From contig CM036160.1 in assembly GCA_020631735.1 (NCBI GenBank), forward strand, positions 5,254,407-5,318,406: a DNA stretch of 64,000 nucleotides, written 5' to 3'. The DNA is from Saccharum officinarum (Eukaryota > Streptophyta > Magnoliopsida > Poales > Poaceae). Under the pieces are notes generated by a model, which saw nothing but the letters and a program-made list of their open reading frames with translations, was not told the DNA's origin and ran no database searches. This document shows positions 1 to 12,354 of this stretch, one piece after another (positions within the stretch are counted from its first letter, which is position 1; each line of letters starts with the position of its first letter). A program made the translations under genes and the position numbers.

Positions 1-250
1 CAAGTTATAACTCAATGATAAGGTGGTGACTTGGTGAGAAGGCTGTCAGGTTGCTGAAGCAGTAGCAGACATAACAAAAGAATGAGATGTGCTCCAATTT
101 TCATGTTCGGGTTCCTTTCGTGTTTTCTGTTGTTTAGGATCCTATTTTATTATTTAGCACAGGTGGTCTCTGAAAAGCTAATGATTCTAACACACTTCAA
201 CAGTTTTGTTTAGTTAATGAAAAGAGTCTCCATCCATATGCACCTATCAC
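1..250. repeat. Inverted-duplication left arm, segment 1
   Basis: Host-type non-coding sequence whose reverse complement recurs near 54360-54632, with many small differences. It runs up to the hAT target site at 243-250. The duplication may extend left of the window, because the partner arm can be followed to the base matching position 1. No reading frame is recognised in it. Confidence 0.8.
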
Positions 251-1046
251 CAAAGTTTTGCTAGGCGCTAGGTGGAATCTAGGCGATGACTCTCAGCCTA
301 GCGACTAGTCGGGATTAATCGCGCCTAGGCGTTCCTAGGCGTTTTCCTAGGCGATGACTAATACATGTATAAATAAATACTTAAAAGAAAAGAAAAAATA
401 GGAAATCAGTAGTAATAATGGAAGGGAGAAAGAGCAAAAGGCCCATTTAACGGCCCAACTTTGGCCCAACTCAGCCTCTCTCGCATATCACCTCCCCCTC
501 CCGCATCGCGAGTTCGCGAGTCGCGACTCACCCGCATCTCTGCCCGCCACCGCCGCCGCTCGCTGCTCTCTCTCAGTGCGCACGCCGCCGCCCGCGCTGC
601 TCCTCCCCGCCGGCGACAATCTTTCTCCTCTTCGCGCCCGCCGCCGCCCGCACACGCCGCGCTCGCCGCCGTCTGCGCACGTCCGAAGCTCCGCCCCCAT
701 CTCCGACGTGCGCGGCCGCACCTCCTCCCCCATCTCCGACGATGCGCGCGGCGCATCTCCTCCTTCCTCCCCCATCTCCGGTGACGCGTGCGGCACACCT
801 CCTCCTTCCTCCCCCATCTCCGGTGATGCGCGCGGTGCGCGTCCTCCCTCCAGCCGCCTCTTGGATGCAGCCGGCAGGACCTGCTTCCCGGCGGAGGTCG
901 AGGCGAGTACGCACACGACTTTATCTCCCCCTTATCCTTCTCCGCTCGACTTGAGGCCCGACTACTCCCCTAGTCCAGGCGCCAGGCCAAAGCCTAGCGA
1001 CTTGTCGCGACTAGGCGCATTGTAATCGTCGATTTTCAAAACTTTG
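251..1046. mobile_element. Non-autonomous hAT-type DNA transposon
   Basis: The ends are a 10-bp inverted repeat, CAAAGTTTTG at 251-260 and CAAAACTTTG at 1037-1046. They are flanked by the 8-bp direct repeat CCTATCAC at 243-250 and 1047-1054. An 8-bp duplication and a CARRG-type terminus are hAT hallmarks. Subterminal regions are dense in CTAGGCG-like motifs on both strands, as expected of transposase-binding repeats. The interior (about 460-960) is GC-rich and holds short overlapping frames on both strands but no transposase domain. The inverted copy near 54370 has the unfilled site, a single CTGATCAAC-like target, which confirms the insertion. Confidence 0.88.
692..862. repeat. GC-rich tandem repeat inside the hAT
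   Basis: The CCCCCATCTCCG core recurs with spacings of about 33, 42 and 42 bp, giving about four degenerate units rich in CTCC. Both strands stay open across it because of composition, so the apparent Arg/Pro-rich proteins are not treated as genes. Confidence 0.7.
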
Positions 1047-1054
1047 CCTATCAC

Positions 1055-1196
1055 CGAAGATTGCCCTACATTCGCTTCTTATTTTATCTTCAAGCAACTT
1101 TGTTATTGGTAGCATCAGGGTGAATTAAGGAGCTCCTGCAGTACAATACAAATTTTTTGAGCTATCTTTCTAATATGTTGTGGAAATGCCAAATCA
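1055..1196. repeat. Inverted-duplication left arm, segment 2
   Basis: Resumes directly after the hAT. It matches the reverse complement of about 54250-54370, including the GCATCAGGGTGAATTAAGGAG stretch with one or two changes. The partner arm then jumps to sequence equivalent to about 2930, so roughly 1.7 kb (1197-2930, containing a LINE) is present only here. Confidence 0.75.
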
Positions 1197-1286
1197 ATTT
1201 ACAAATTACAACACACAAAATTTAATTCATATTTGAGCTCTTTAAATGTGCTCCTCTTACCTCTCATGTGAATTAACAATTTAAGC

Positions 1287-2458
1287 AAAGGAGCTAGGTG
1301 GGCTCGGAATTTCTGATCTGAAACCTCTATGTATTGCACTAAGGGTAAGATGGCCATGGCTCAAAAAGTCTGAACCTAATAAACCCTGGGCAAGTTTGCC
1401 ACTGCAAGTTAGCAAGGATGCTGAATGCCTCCTCTCCCTGGCCATTATTACTGAATTGATGATGGTGCCAATACCCTTTTTTGGAAGGATAAATGGTTGG
1501 CTGGTAAGAGCATTCAAGATCTTGCACCCAATCTGTATGTTCTAGTACCAAAAGGAAGGGCACGCAAACGCACTGTGAAGACCGCTCTTGATGAGATGAA
1601 ATGGACAGAAGATATCCAAGGGGAAATACCTGTGCAAGCTTTAATGGAATATCTTGAGCTATGGGATATGCTAGAGGATATAAGTGTACAGGAGGGGATC
1701 CCTGATAGGCATATTTGGAGGCTGTCCGCCTCAGGTAAATATACGGCTAAATCAGCCTATGGTGCACTTTTTGAGGGAGCCCTCAGTTTCGCCCCATTTT
1801 AGCGCATCTGGAAATCTTGGGCGCCCCCTAAGTGTCGTTTCTTCATGTGGCTGGTTGCTCACAATCGCTGCTGGACAGCTGACAGGTTGGCTCAAAGAGG
1901 TCTTCCTCATCCGGACCATTGTCTGCTATGTGATCAAGAAGAAGAGAACATCCAGCACCTTCTCATTGGGTGTGTGTTTGCAAGACAATTCTGGTATGAC
2001 ATCCTACATAGCATCGGACTGGCAGCACTAGCCCCGCAGTCAGATGTTTCCTCCTTTGATGATTGGTGGGACAAGGCGGTCTTGACAGTAAGCGAAGATG
2101 TGCGAAAGGGACTGAATTCTCTCATTATCCTAGGAGCCTGAACCATCTGGAAACATCGAAATGATTGTGTCTTCAACGGAGCTACCCCTAGATTATCTAC
2201 AGCTTTAAACCTTGCTAGGGAGGAAGCCCTCCTTTGGTCTTTGGCTGGTGCTAGGGGACTGTCCCCGATACACAGCTCTTGATGTTTAGAGGGTCTCTGG
2301 TCATGGTTTTCTTCTCAAGCATAGGTGATTAGTTCCAATCAGTAAGTGGAGGTGTGTTGGTGTTGTGTTTGTGTGTGTGGGTGTGTTTGGGTCTCTGTAT
2401 GACTCCTTTCTCTTCTATTAATACAATGATACGCAGCTCTCCTGCGTATTCGAGAAAA
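1287..2458 (+). mobile_element. 5'-truncated LINE (L1-type) 3' end, decayed
   Basis: Only the C-terminal part of a non-LTR retrotransposon ORF2 is present. A frame starting near 1287 encodes KELGGLGISDLKPL, typical of the region after the reverse transcriptase. A frame shift near 1450 leads into a frame running to about 2280 with the zf-RVT signature. In that frame CLLCDQEEENIQHL is followed by GCVFARQFW at about 1920-1990, then TIWKHRNDCVF. The frame is broken by TAG at 1800-1802 and TGA at 2139-2141; the latter is probably a lost Trp. A GT-rich 3' UTR and an A-rich end near 2449-2458 complete the element. Endonuclease and reverse transcriptase domains are absent, as in a 5'-truncated insertion. 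No convincing target-site duplication was found. Confidence 0.82.
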
Positions 2459-2930
2459 AAATTACCTTAAAAGAATAATCTTAAATAGTAAGTCATCGAA
2501 ATTCAATTTCCATATAAATTTTTATATCATTTATGCATATTTTTTAGTTGTAACATATTATTATCTTACTGGTGTAAGCAACCATCAATGAGCACCCACC
2601 TGTGTTTGAGTGAGCACAACACAGTGGCGCAACTCTTGCGTTTGAGTCATCATGCACTGATCAATCTGTCCGCATCTTACTGACCCAGTGCTTACTATTT
2701 TGTTTCAGTCATGGTCAATTAGTATATAAGTGTTTCAGTTAGGAAGTTTAGATTGATATAGAAGAGTATGTTTCCATGGTCATTTAGTCTGTTTATTGAG
2801 TGAATCACCTATGATTATAGCCTGAGATCAAATCTGATGTATCCCATATCTTGTTTTTTCTGAACAAACAAATCTAAATGTGTTGCTTCTGTAGAATTTC
2901 AAGATTGTTTACTACTGTGTAATTTCTCAA
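2459..2930. other. AT-rich intergenic sequence, nothing recognised
   Basis: No coding frame, terminal repeat or RNA gene is visible. The segment is missing from the inverted partner arm, so it is either part of a larger insertion with the LINE or was deleted from the partner. Confidence 0.5.
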
Positions 2931-3441
2931 CATTCTTTAAGTCTGAGACTTCTTGGTAGAATTTTCTAAATGAATTGAAGATGTTTCAGCACCTTCCCTC
3001 TGCTAATATATGTGCTTGTTTTCCTGTTTCCTCTATGATTCAGGGCGCCCATTTTCCTCTGCTGTTGCTGTGCTAGCATTCTGAATAGTTCAACATGTTC
3101 CTTGCAAAGTCTTCAGCTGGGTCAGAATTCAAAATGCTTCAGCATATATATCATAATTTTTGTCAAAGATTTGGCTGGATATCAACACCCTTCTCTTTTC
3201 CAAATGCAAGCGGGTAAAATAAGTGATGGGATGAAAGATCGACCCTTTGGCCTTTTGATGCATCCTAATAAACACAACACCGAAGAGACATAGAGCACGC
3301 CCTCTACAGCATGGAAAAGCCTTCTGCTGTTGGAAAGGATAGCCTCAGTCTGGTGAACTTGACTAAAAAAAATCTTCAAGAACAATCTCTGAATTCTAAA
3401 CCTTGATGAAACTAAACCGAGCATCAGCAGTTCTCTTGGCT
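2931..3441. repeat. Inverted-duplication left arm, segment 3
   Basis: Matches the reverse complement of about 53754-54220. Shared stretches include GATTTGGCTGGATATCAACA and AAACTAAACCGAGCAtCAGCAG with small changes. It ends at the TGGCT target (3437-3441) of the chromovirus. Confidence 0.8.
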
Positions 3442-6149
3442 TGTCACACCCATTTAACGACCAAATGAAGTGCATACCCTTATGTGTGCCCAGAGATCAA
3501 TCACACATAAGTTAACAAATTATAAAGGAATGTATCATCACAAATGTTATTACATCACGATTTATAATACATAGTCTTTACAATAATGTAGCGGAAGTAA
3601 AATATAAAAACTCTCATGGTAGCTCCAAACACAGGCACATTGACTGGTTGACAACAAGTCTAGTAATCTTCCGGGAAGTAGAAGTAGTCACTACTTGCAC
3701 CATCTGTTACCCATCCGGGATTTTTATCTAATTAAGAAAAATAAACAAGCGTAAGTACATCTCGTACTCAACAAGTGTAACATGGGGTTCATGAGGCTCA
3801 AAGGCATAACATAGGTTTATCAGCATGTAGCTTTTAATTAGCATTAATTCAGTATATCAATGATATCAAAGTATCTCAATATAAACAATAAACATATGAT
3901 CCATGTGAAATGATTAACGAATAGCAAAAACATATTCATTATTAATGATCCAACTATTCCATAAGGGTCCAAGGCCACTCGTGACCGTGAGCACGGCTGT
4001 TATAACAGTTTTACACTCTACAGAGGTTGTACACTTTCACTGTGAGTCATGTTGCTCATATGCCCGGGTTAATTACTCCCAAAACACTTCCAAGGTGAGC
4101 AGGCAGGGAAACACTATGAAGCCTTTCAAAGGTTCGTCTAACAAGTTAGGGCCGCTAGGTTTTTAAAGTCAGTCTGTATGATTCACCACGCAGGGATCCA
4201 CAGTTTGCTCTACCCCATTTGCGCCACAAGGGTAACCTCTAACAAGCTAGAAAAGGTCCTTCTATATGACTAAAGCCAGAGCCATTTTAGCCCTCACAGT
4301 TGTATTGTAAATCCCAGATTTTCGATTACAAATAAGTCCTTATGGAGAGTAACGAGAGCACCAAATAACCCCATGCTCTAGTACCCTTTAACAGTAATAA
4401 AATCATCTTTTATTGTTTATTACATACTCCATTAGTCAAATTACATGATCATAGTTCATGTTGAGCACTAGCAATACTAATCCATGCAATATAATAGGTA
4501 TCAAGGAATAAGATCAACACTAAGTCATCCTTAACAAGGAATATATGCATAATGATATTATTTGCTTAATATGAATAGGACAACAAGGATAATCTCATGC
4601 TATACTTGCCTTGCTCAAACTGGTCCTGGTGATCTTGTTCGTAGTAAAACTTCTGATCTCCAATGAATTGCTCACCGTCTATACTCGATCAACAATAGCA
4701 ACAACATTCATCCAGAACAATCATGCATAAACAAACAAGACTATAATTAGAATAGTACACCAACAGTAAGAAAATAAGATAAAAAGTTTTTAAAACGAAT
4801 CTACAACTCGCTAAGATCACACAGACGCAAAGATCACGAAAAACGGAGCTAAAACGACGAAGTTATGCATTTACGAAGATTTCCTATAGAAAAGTAATTA
4901 CTTTAATTCAAGCTCGAAAATAAATTATCACAAACCTACTGAACAGTCCTACTAACATGTAGAGCTCTTAATTACGAACCTAACGCAATTTGAACGGATC
5001 AAATCGGAGTTAAAACGGATGAATTATGACTAAAACAAACTCAGTGGCAAAACTGTAATTAGCTGAAAACGTATTTTGAATGAACTGAGATCAAACTACG
5101 CTTTCAAACGGATATTACGCAATACAGAAGTATGCTATGGACTGCGGGTTAATCAATTGAAAAATACAGGGTCTCTTTAGCAAAATGCGCATCCAAACCG
5201 ATATCGTTCAATTACAGCCGTTGGATTCAAAGTAGACGGCTCATAACAGATCGGGACGAACGGGGCGGCGATCCGACCGGGAAAATACGCCGGCGACCAA
5301 ATCCGCGGCGGCGCCATCGCCAGAGTTTGCTAGAACTCGAAACCGAGCATCATTCGACGAAATAAAAGTACCGAGATGGAGTACAAGGCAATGCGATCTC
5401 ACTAAGGTCGATTGCGAGGGCGGAGCTGTCCCGAAGTGGCCGCGGTGCTCGAGATAGTGGCCGGTCACGTCGGAGATCCGAGCGGTGCTTCCTCGAGATG
5501 TTTTGGGTGCTTCGCGTCGAGATAGGATGGGGCGAAAGGATCACGGGCTCGGTTTTTATAGCCCGAAGGCAATTCCAAGGAATGAAAGGGGAGATTGAGG
5601 AGAGGATTCGGTTTCGGTAGTTTAGGAAAGGAAGATTTGACGGCGGCTTGGGGAGGAAGACGACGTCGCCTGACGCGCGGGGTCCACCGGTCAGCGAAAC
5701 ACGGAGAAAGAAGGCGCGGCAGCACGCGAGTTGGGTTGGCGGTGCATGCGCGAGCCAGGCCGCGGGCGAGAATGGGCTCGGCCCAGGCGGGACGCGACGC
5801 GCGCGCTGAGGCGGGGGATGGGTCGCTCGGCTCGGAAGGCAAGCGGGCCGCGGGGAAAGAAATGGGCTACCGAGCCGAAAGCGAGGAGAAGGAAAATTTT
5901 CTTTTTCTTTTTCCTTTTCAATTATTTCAAAGCATTTTCAAATGATTTTGAAACCTAATTTGAATTTAAATCAAACCACTCATCACAAAAATTTAAATGC
6001 AACAGCATGAGTGCACAAACATGTTTCTACTCTTATATTTGATTTTAAGTTAATAAAAATTATTATTACTCTAAATTTGCATGGTCACAAAATTGTATAA
6101 AATCATATTTTTCTATTTTTTTTAATATCCAAAATTTTAGGGTGTTACA
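3442..6149 (-). repeat. 3' LTR of the chromovirus
   Basis: 2708 bp, beginning TGTAACACCC and ending GGGTGTGACA on the element strand. It is highly similar to the LTR at 12355-15060 but with scattered substitutions. On the element strand it contains a GC-rich stretch (about 5240-5880 in plus coordinates). Open frames there are compositional. Confidence 0.93.
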
Positions 6150-6165
6150 ATTCTACCCCCTTAAG
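6150..6165 (-). promoter_or_regulatory. Polypurine tract of the chromovirus
   Basis: On the element strand the sequence AAGGGGGTAGAAT directly abuts the 3' LTR start. This is the usual place and composition for the plus-strand DNA primer. Confidence 0.7.
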
Positions 6166-6195
6166 ATGAATCTCGTCCCGAGATTCGGGTGATGC

Positions 6196-9100
6196 TTACT
6201 CGAACAGTTGCGGATAGGTTTTCCTTAGATCCTCTTCTCTTTCCCAAGTGGCCTCACCCTCTGTGTACCGATTCCAGTGAACCTTACACATCTTAATAGT
6301 TCGACTCCTCGTGACTTTTTCAGCAGTCTCTAGAATTTTAACTGGAAACTCTTCATATGTGAGGTCCTCTTTAACAGTGAGCTCCTCTAACGGAATCTGC
6401 TCCTCTGGTACTCGCAAACATTTCTTAAGTTGGTATACATGAAACACATCATGTACACCTGCCAAACTCTCTGGTAATTCCAACTGATATGCCACCTCAC
6501 CACGTCTCTCTACAATTTTGAAAGGTTCAATATACCTCGGTGCCAATTTCCCTTTCATGTTGAACCTTTTCACACTCCTCATTGGCGATACTTTCAAGTA
6601 TACATAATCCCCTACTTCAAAAGTCAACTCTCGTCTCCGAGTATCAACGTAACTCTTCTGTCTGGACTGAGCTATTTTCAGATTATCTCTAATCATTCTT
6701 ACTTTCTTTTCAGCATCCTTGAGTACATCAGGCCCAAACACTTGACTTTCCCCTGTCTGATTCCAAAACAACGGGGTTCTACACTTTTGTCCATACAGAG
6801 CCTCAAACGGTGCTATCTGAAGACTCTTCTGATAACTATTGTTATATGAGAATTCTGCATAAGGCAAACTCTTATCCCAACTAGTACCATATTGTAAAGC
6901 ACAAGCTCTCAACATATCCTCTAATATCTGATTAATTCTCTCTATCTGTCCATCTGTCTGTGGATGGTAGGCTGTACTAAAGTTTAGCTTAGTTCCTAGT
7001 GATTTATGTATCTTTTGCCAATAATGAGATGTAAACTAGGTACCCCGATCAGACACAATTTTCTTGGAAACTCCATGTAGACTCACTATTCTTTCCATAT
7101 ACAATTTTGCCAACCTTGCACTGCTATACGTAGTCCTAACTGGTAGAAAATGAGTAACCTTTGTTAGGCAATCTACTATTACCCAAATTGAATCATACCC
7201 TCTCGGAGTACGTGGCAATCCAACTATAAAATCCATACCAACTTTTTCCCATTTCTATTCAGGTATCTGCATAGGTTGTAACAATCCTGCAGGTCTCTGA
7301 TGTTCAGCTTTCACCCTTTGACATGTGTCACACAAAGCAACATACTCAGCAACATCTCTTTTCAAACCATACCACCAATATTTCTCTCTCAGATCCAAAT
7401 ACATCTTGGTACTCCCAGGATGTATGGAATAAGCTGACTCATGAGCTTCACTCAAAATTGCCTTTCTGATAGTCTTATCCTCTGGCACACACAACCTTTT
7501 TCCAAACCATAATGTACCCTTATCATCCTTATGAAATCCTGGTGATTTGCCCTTCACTATATTCTCTGCTATCTCTCTCAATTTTGCATCTTTCATCTGA
7601 CCCTTGCGTATCTCTTGCTCCAGGGTAGGTTCTAGTACCAATTCTACTGCATTGGTGGTAAACCCTAAGTTAAGACGCTCACATTCAGCACACAACTCTC
7701 TTGACCAAGGTATTACTTGCATCTCATTAGCGTAGCTTTTCCTACTAAGAGCATCAGCAACAACGTTAGCCTTTCCTGGGTGATAATGCACCTCTAGATC
7801 ATAATCCTTTATCAACTCTAACCATCTACGCTGCCTCAAGTTTAGATCTGATTGAGTGAAAATATACTTTAGACTCTTGTGATCGGTGTATATATCACTC
7901 TTATGTCCAATCAAATAGTATCTCTATATTTTTAGTGCATGAACCACTACAGCTAATTCCAAGTCATGAGTAGGATAATTTAATTCATGCTTTCTCAACT
8001 GTCTCGATGCATATGCCATAACTCTACCTTCTTGCATAAGAACACGTCCTAAACCCAAATGAGATGCATCACAGTAAATAGAGAACTATTTACTCAGATC
8101 TGGCAAAATCAATACTGGTGCAGTGGTCAATCTTTTCTTCAATTCCTTAAAATTAGCCTGACACTTTTCAGACCACACAAACTTGGCATTCTTCTCCAAT
8201 AGTGCAGTCATTGGCTTCGCAAGCTTAGAAAATCCCTCTATAAATCTCCTGTAATAGCCTGCTAATCCCAAGAAACTACGGATCTCACTTGTATTGGTTG
8301 GTGGCTTCCAGTCCAATACGTCTTTCACTTTGTTAGGATCTACTGATATTCCTCCATTTGAGACAACATGACTAAGAAAGGAAACTTCCTTCAACCAAAA
8401 CTCATATTTACTCCGCTTGGCATATAACTGGTGTTCTCTGAGCTTTTGCAAAACTAACCTCAAATGTTCAGCATGTTCCTCCTCAGTCTTGGAGAATACT
8501 AGAATATCATCAATGAATACCACTATAAACTTGTCCAGATATTCCATGAATACCTTATTCATCAAATACATAAAGTATGCAGGAGCATTAGTCAGACCAA
8601 AAGACATCACTGTATACTCATATAACCCATACCGTGTGGTAAAAGTTGTCTTTGGTACATCACTAGCACGAATCTTCAACTGATGATATCCAGAACGAAG
8701 ATCAATCTTGGAGAATACACAAGCACCTCTTAACTGATCAAACAAGTCATCAATCCTAGGCAACGGGTACTTATTCTTGATGGTAACCTCATTGAGAGAC
8801 CGATAATCCACACACATCCTCTGAGTACCATCTTTCTTATCCACAAAAATCACTGGTGCACCCCAAGGTGAAGAACTTGGACGAATGAAACCCTTATCCT
8901 GCAATTCCTTAATTTGTTTCTTAAGTTCTTCTAATTCATCTACTCCCATTCTATATGGACGCTTAGCTATAGGTGCAGTTCCAGGTAATAATTCAATAAT
9001 AAATTCAATGTCACGGTCTGGCGGCATACCTGGCAATTCCTCAGGAAACACATCGGAGAACTCTTCCACAACCTAGTCCTTCTTGTTGGCACCATCCGTA

Positions 9101-10632
9101 AGCTGGTTCACTGTAGAGGTCTCCTATTTTTGCACTTTCACATCAACTCTAATCCTATCTCCCTTTGGTGTTGTCAGTACTACTGATTTCCCTTTGCACT
9201 GAATCTCTGCTTGTTGTTGTATTAGCCAATCCATTTCTAATATAAGATCAATCCTAGCTGTTCTCAATACTATAGGACTCACCTTAAACTCTACCCCCCT
9301 TAGAATGAGACTAATCGAGAGACAACGATAAGATGCTGGCATACTTTCACCAGGTGAGTTTACTAATATAGGATTCTTCATAGCACACAAATGAATTCTA
9401 TGTATTCTAACAAATGATTGTGATATGAAAGAATGTGATGCTCCAGAATCAAAAAGAACAGTGGCGGGAGTGGAGTGGACATCGAACATACCAAGCATAA
9501 CTTCTGGTTCCTCCACTGTGGTTTCCTGAGACAAGTGGTTCACCCTTCCAGTATTAGATGCAGGCTTCTGGTGACTACCCTGCCTCTGTGGAGTCTGCTG
9601 GTTGATCTTCTCAGGGCAGTTGTAGGACAAGTGACCTTCTTTTCCACATCGGAAACACTTGTTGGGGGTATTGGGAGCACTGGTCTACATTGGAGTATTA
9701 TTGGAAGGACCCTGATGCTGTGGCTGATTCCCACTCTGTTGCGGAGGGCGTTGGTTGCCATTCTGTGGCTGGAATGGGGGACATTGCGGGAACTGATTGC
9801 GGAAAGGGACCTGACCACGATTCCGCTAACCAGAAGGAGGCCTCTGCTGATTACCCTGCTGAAAACCAGTACGAGGACGAGTGTTACTACTAGAAGTCTG
9901 TCCCTGAAGCCTTTTCCTCTTGGCATCCATCTCCTTGCGCTTGTTGTCCACCACGATAGTGCGGTTCACAAGCGTCTGAAAATTGGGATAAGTATTGGAC
10001 ATTAGCTGCAATTGTAATCCATCATACAATCCCTTCAAAAAGCGGTGCTGCTTATCATTGTCATTGGCCACCTCATGTGGAGCATATCATGACAACTGGG
10101 CAAACTTGTCACGATACTCAGCTACAGACAATGACCCCTGGGTCAAATTCCGGAATTCCTCTGCCTTCAGTTCTATTATTCCTTCTGGTATATGATAAGC
10201 TCTGAAGTTCTCTCTAAACTCCTGCCAAGTGACTGCGGGAGCATTGGCGGGACGACCATACTCATATGATTCCCACCAGTCCTGAGCTTCTCTCTGGAGT
10301 TGTCCAGAAGCAAACAACACCTTTTGCCGGTCATCGCATTGAGCAATGTTGAGTTGCTTTTCCACGGCATGGAGCCAATCATCCGCTTTCAATGGATTAG
10401 CGGCATGCGTGAACACCGGGGGATGACCCTTCAAAAACTCACCACGCTTTTCACGTGGTGGTGCTCCAGCAACTGGATGATTATGTTGGTTCTGCACCAA
10501 TTGTTGCATAAGTTGCGTCTGTACTGCCAGAAGTTGCTCAATAGTTGGTGGCGGTGATGGTGGATTCGGGGGAACACCTCCATGACCCCTGCCTCTTTCT
10601 CTTCCGGCCATCTGCCATCCATAAGAATGCAA
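6196..10632 (-). pseudogene. Chromovirus gag-pol polyprotein, one frame with nine internal stops
   Basis: One frame of 1479 codons encodes the whole gag-pol. Gag is about 10632-9600 and ends in a CCHC zinc knuckle CFRCGKEGHLSYNC (9657-9616). The aspartic protease has FDSGASH near 9450. Reverse transcriptase is about 9070-8090, with FIDD at 8517-8506. RNase H follows with YCDAS near 8070. The integrase zinc finger includes CDTCQ near 7320, and the integrase core has DFIVGLP near 7230 and YHPQTDGQ near 6970. A C-terminal chromodomain (about 6340-6199) ends YPQLFE. No frameshift was found. Internal stops in plus coordinates are TGA at 10087-10089 and TAG at 9826-9828, 9685-9687, 9124-9126, 9073-9075, 8086-8088, 7924-7926, 7255-7257 and 7036-7038. 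Neighbouring motifs suggest a Gln or Trp codon was lost in several. The natural stop is TAA at 6196-6198. Confidence 0.92.
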
Positions 10633-11352
10633 ACTTTGAGATTTCTATGTTATCAACCACTTATAAGATAAAGAATGAGATCTGAAAGTTTTCTGGGCGA
10701 ATATCAATGTTAACAGTTCAGTAAATCAATTATATCTTGAACTACAGATGTCCAATAGAAGCGTGCTTTATATGGTTGGAAAGCTTATGAAGTTACCCAC
10801 AACTTCTATTTAGACCATAAGACCAGATTCTGTCGTTAAGTTAGTGAAAATTAAGGCGCAACAGAAACTGTTCCAGATTCCAGACTGTGCAGAAACTTTA
10901 ACTTGTAACAGTTATATCTCTTGAACTAGATCAGATAAAAAGGTGATTCCAGTTGCATTTGAAAGGTGCTTAAGCCTAGTTTCTCGCATAAAAATTTCAT
11001 AAATGTTGCACGAACCGTTTTTGAACCATATCAGAAACATTGCAGACTGCTCCAGAAGACAACAAGGACAGAAACGAGACAATACCAAACCCAACTATTA
11101 TTCCCTTGACTAATAGACTTTTTATTCTTAAAAATAGAACTTGTAGACATGCCTACAAGCCCCAGCACTCATAACAAAAATCCAACTCACACATGAGCAT
11201 AATGATAAAGCAACTATCACACCAAAGTTCAAACCACACGACAGACTAGAAGACTCAACTGACGTTACTAAGAACATTCTTATTACATAAAGGACCCCTA
11301 TTTTCTACTGGCGTGGCTCATGCTCTAATGTCTCATAAATCTTGGCCATGCC

Positions 11353-12165
11353 TTAGTTTGCTCGGAGTTCATCAATCATTGCTTGGCACCTCTTGATGGT
11401 CTTCCCCTGTGCCTTCACCATCTCCTCTAACTGCAGTTTCCTCTCCATCATGTCATAGACAAAGTTCACCATCACCCGAGGAAGTGGTTCCAACTGCACT
11501 GGATCCATCATGGCCCATCCAAGGTCGGGGTGTGCACGAGGGAGGTAGCGGTGAATATCATGCTTCATGCTGTCAAAGCGAAGGTAGCGAAGGCCCATAC
11601 ATGCTTCAAAAGCAACATCTTCAATGTTATCCTCCATGGTAGCTCGACGACCCATGTGAGCATACATCCTGTCTAGCTGGTATGCCCCTTTTTCCTCATC
11701 CTTAGGAAAAATGCTCGCTCTTGCCTTCTAGTAAGTGTCCTCCAGCGGATGGGTGTACTCCCAACAGACGTACTCCACAGCTGGGTGCCAATCAGCGAAG
11801 TAGGCAGAGAGCATTCCCATAAGTCGATGGTGAGAAACAACATTTCCTCCAGCCTTGGGGTAGATCTTCACAGTCCAACCCATTGGAGGGGGTGGCACAT
11901 CCTCAGCTGTTGCACCAGGTGGGGGAGACGGGGGTTGCTCTCCTCCATTGGCTTCCTCCTCTTCATCATCTTCAATCTCGATGATCTCAGGGTCTGCTTC
12001 AGGCTTGGGTTCTTCCTGCGGAGGTGCTAGCACTTGGATTGGTGCTTCAGGGGTTTGCTCATTCTCCTGGGGTACTTCCTCTTGTGGCTCTTCAGGTGCA
12101 ATCAAAGCACGAGGTGGGTAGTGTCCTCCAGTGGTGATGCGGGAAGTCTTGCGGCCACGAATCAT
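11353..12165 (-). pseudogene. ORF0, extra ORF upstream of gag
   Basis: A frame of 271 codons lies between the PBS and gag, on the same strand as gag-pol, and is closed by TAA at 11353-11355. It begins MIRGRKTSRITTGGHYPP. An acidic, Pro-rich stretch follows (runs of Glu/Asp such as EIEDDEEEEANGGE), then a more globular second half with WHPAVEYVCWEYTHPLED and MGLRYLRFDSMKHDIHRYL. One in-frame TAG (11728-11730) splits it, and the frame continues without shift after it. An ORF0 in this position is known from rice RIRE3/RIRE8-type elements; its function is not established. No catalytic motif is recognised. The end is a helical, charged stretch that could form a coiled coil. Confidence 0.75.
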
Positions 12166-12339
12166 CTACAGAGTTTTTAGATGTAATTAGAATAGAGGCA
12201 AAATTTCATAATAGAATGAGACATAAGAAGCATAAAATTTTATCAAATAACAAGAGCAAGGTAATGAGCATAAAAATAGTGAAAAAATGACACTAACTCG
12301 ACCATTTCAAGCTAGGCTTGCGTCCTACAGTCAACAATA

Positions 12340-12351
12340 GTTCTGATACCA
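12340..12351 (-). promoter_or_regulatory. Primer-binding site (initiator Met-tRNA type)
   Basis: The element-strand sequence TGGTATCAGAAC lies three bases inside the 5' LTR. It matches the plant Met-tRNA-type PBS (TGGTATCAGAGC) except at one position. Confidence 0.85.
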
Positions 12352-12354
12352 ATT

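Noticed and set aside
406..1025. Several overlapping Arg/Pro-rich reading frames on both strands
   Set aside because: They are opened by GC-rich tandem repeats within a bounded hAT element and show no domain, start context or conservation.
243..1055. Reading the flanking CCTATCACC as a 9-bp Mutator-type duplication
   Set aside because: The inverted ends then become unequal by one base, and the CAAAG terminus with 8 bp fits hAT better. There is no long Mutator-type inverted repeat.
5241..5958. Arg-rich frames on both strands inside the chromovirus LTRs (also near 14155-14872 and 24455-25229)
   Set aside because: They lie in the GC-rich LTR leader. The parallel copies merely reflect LTR identity.
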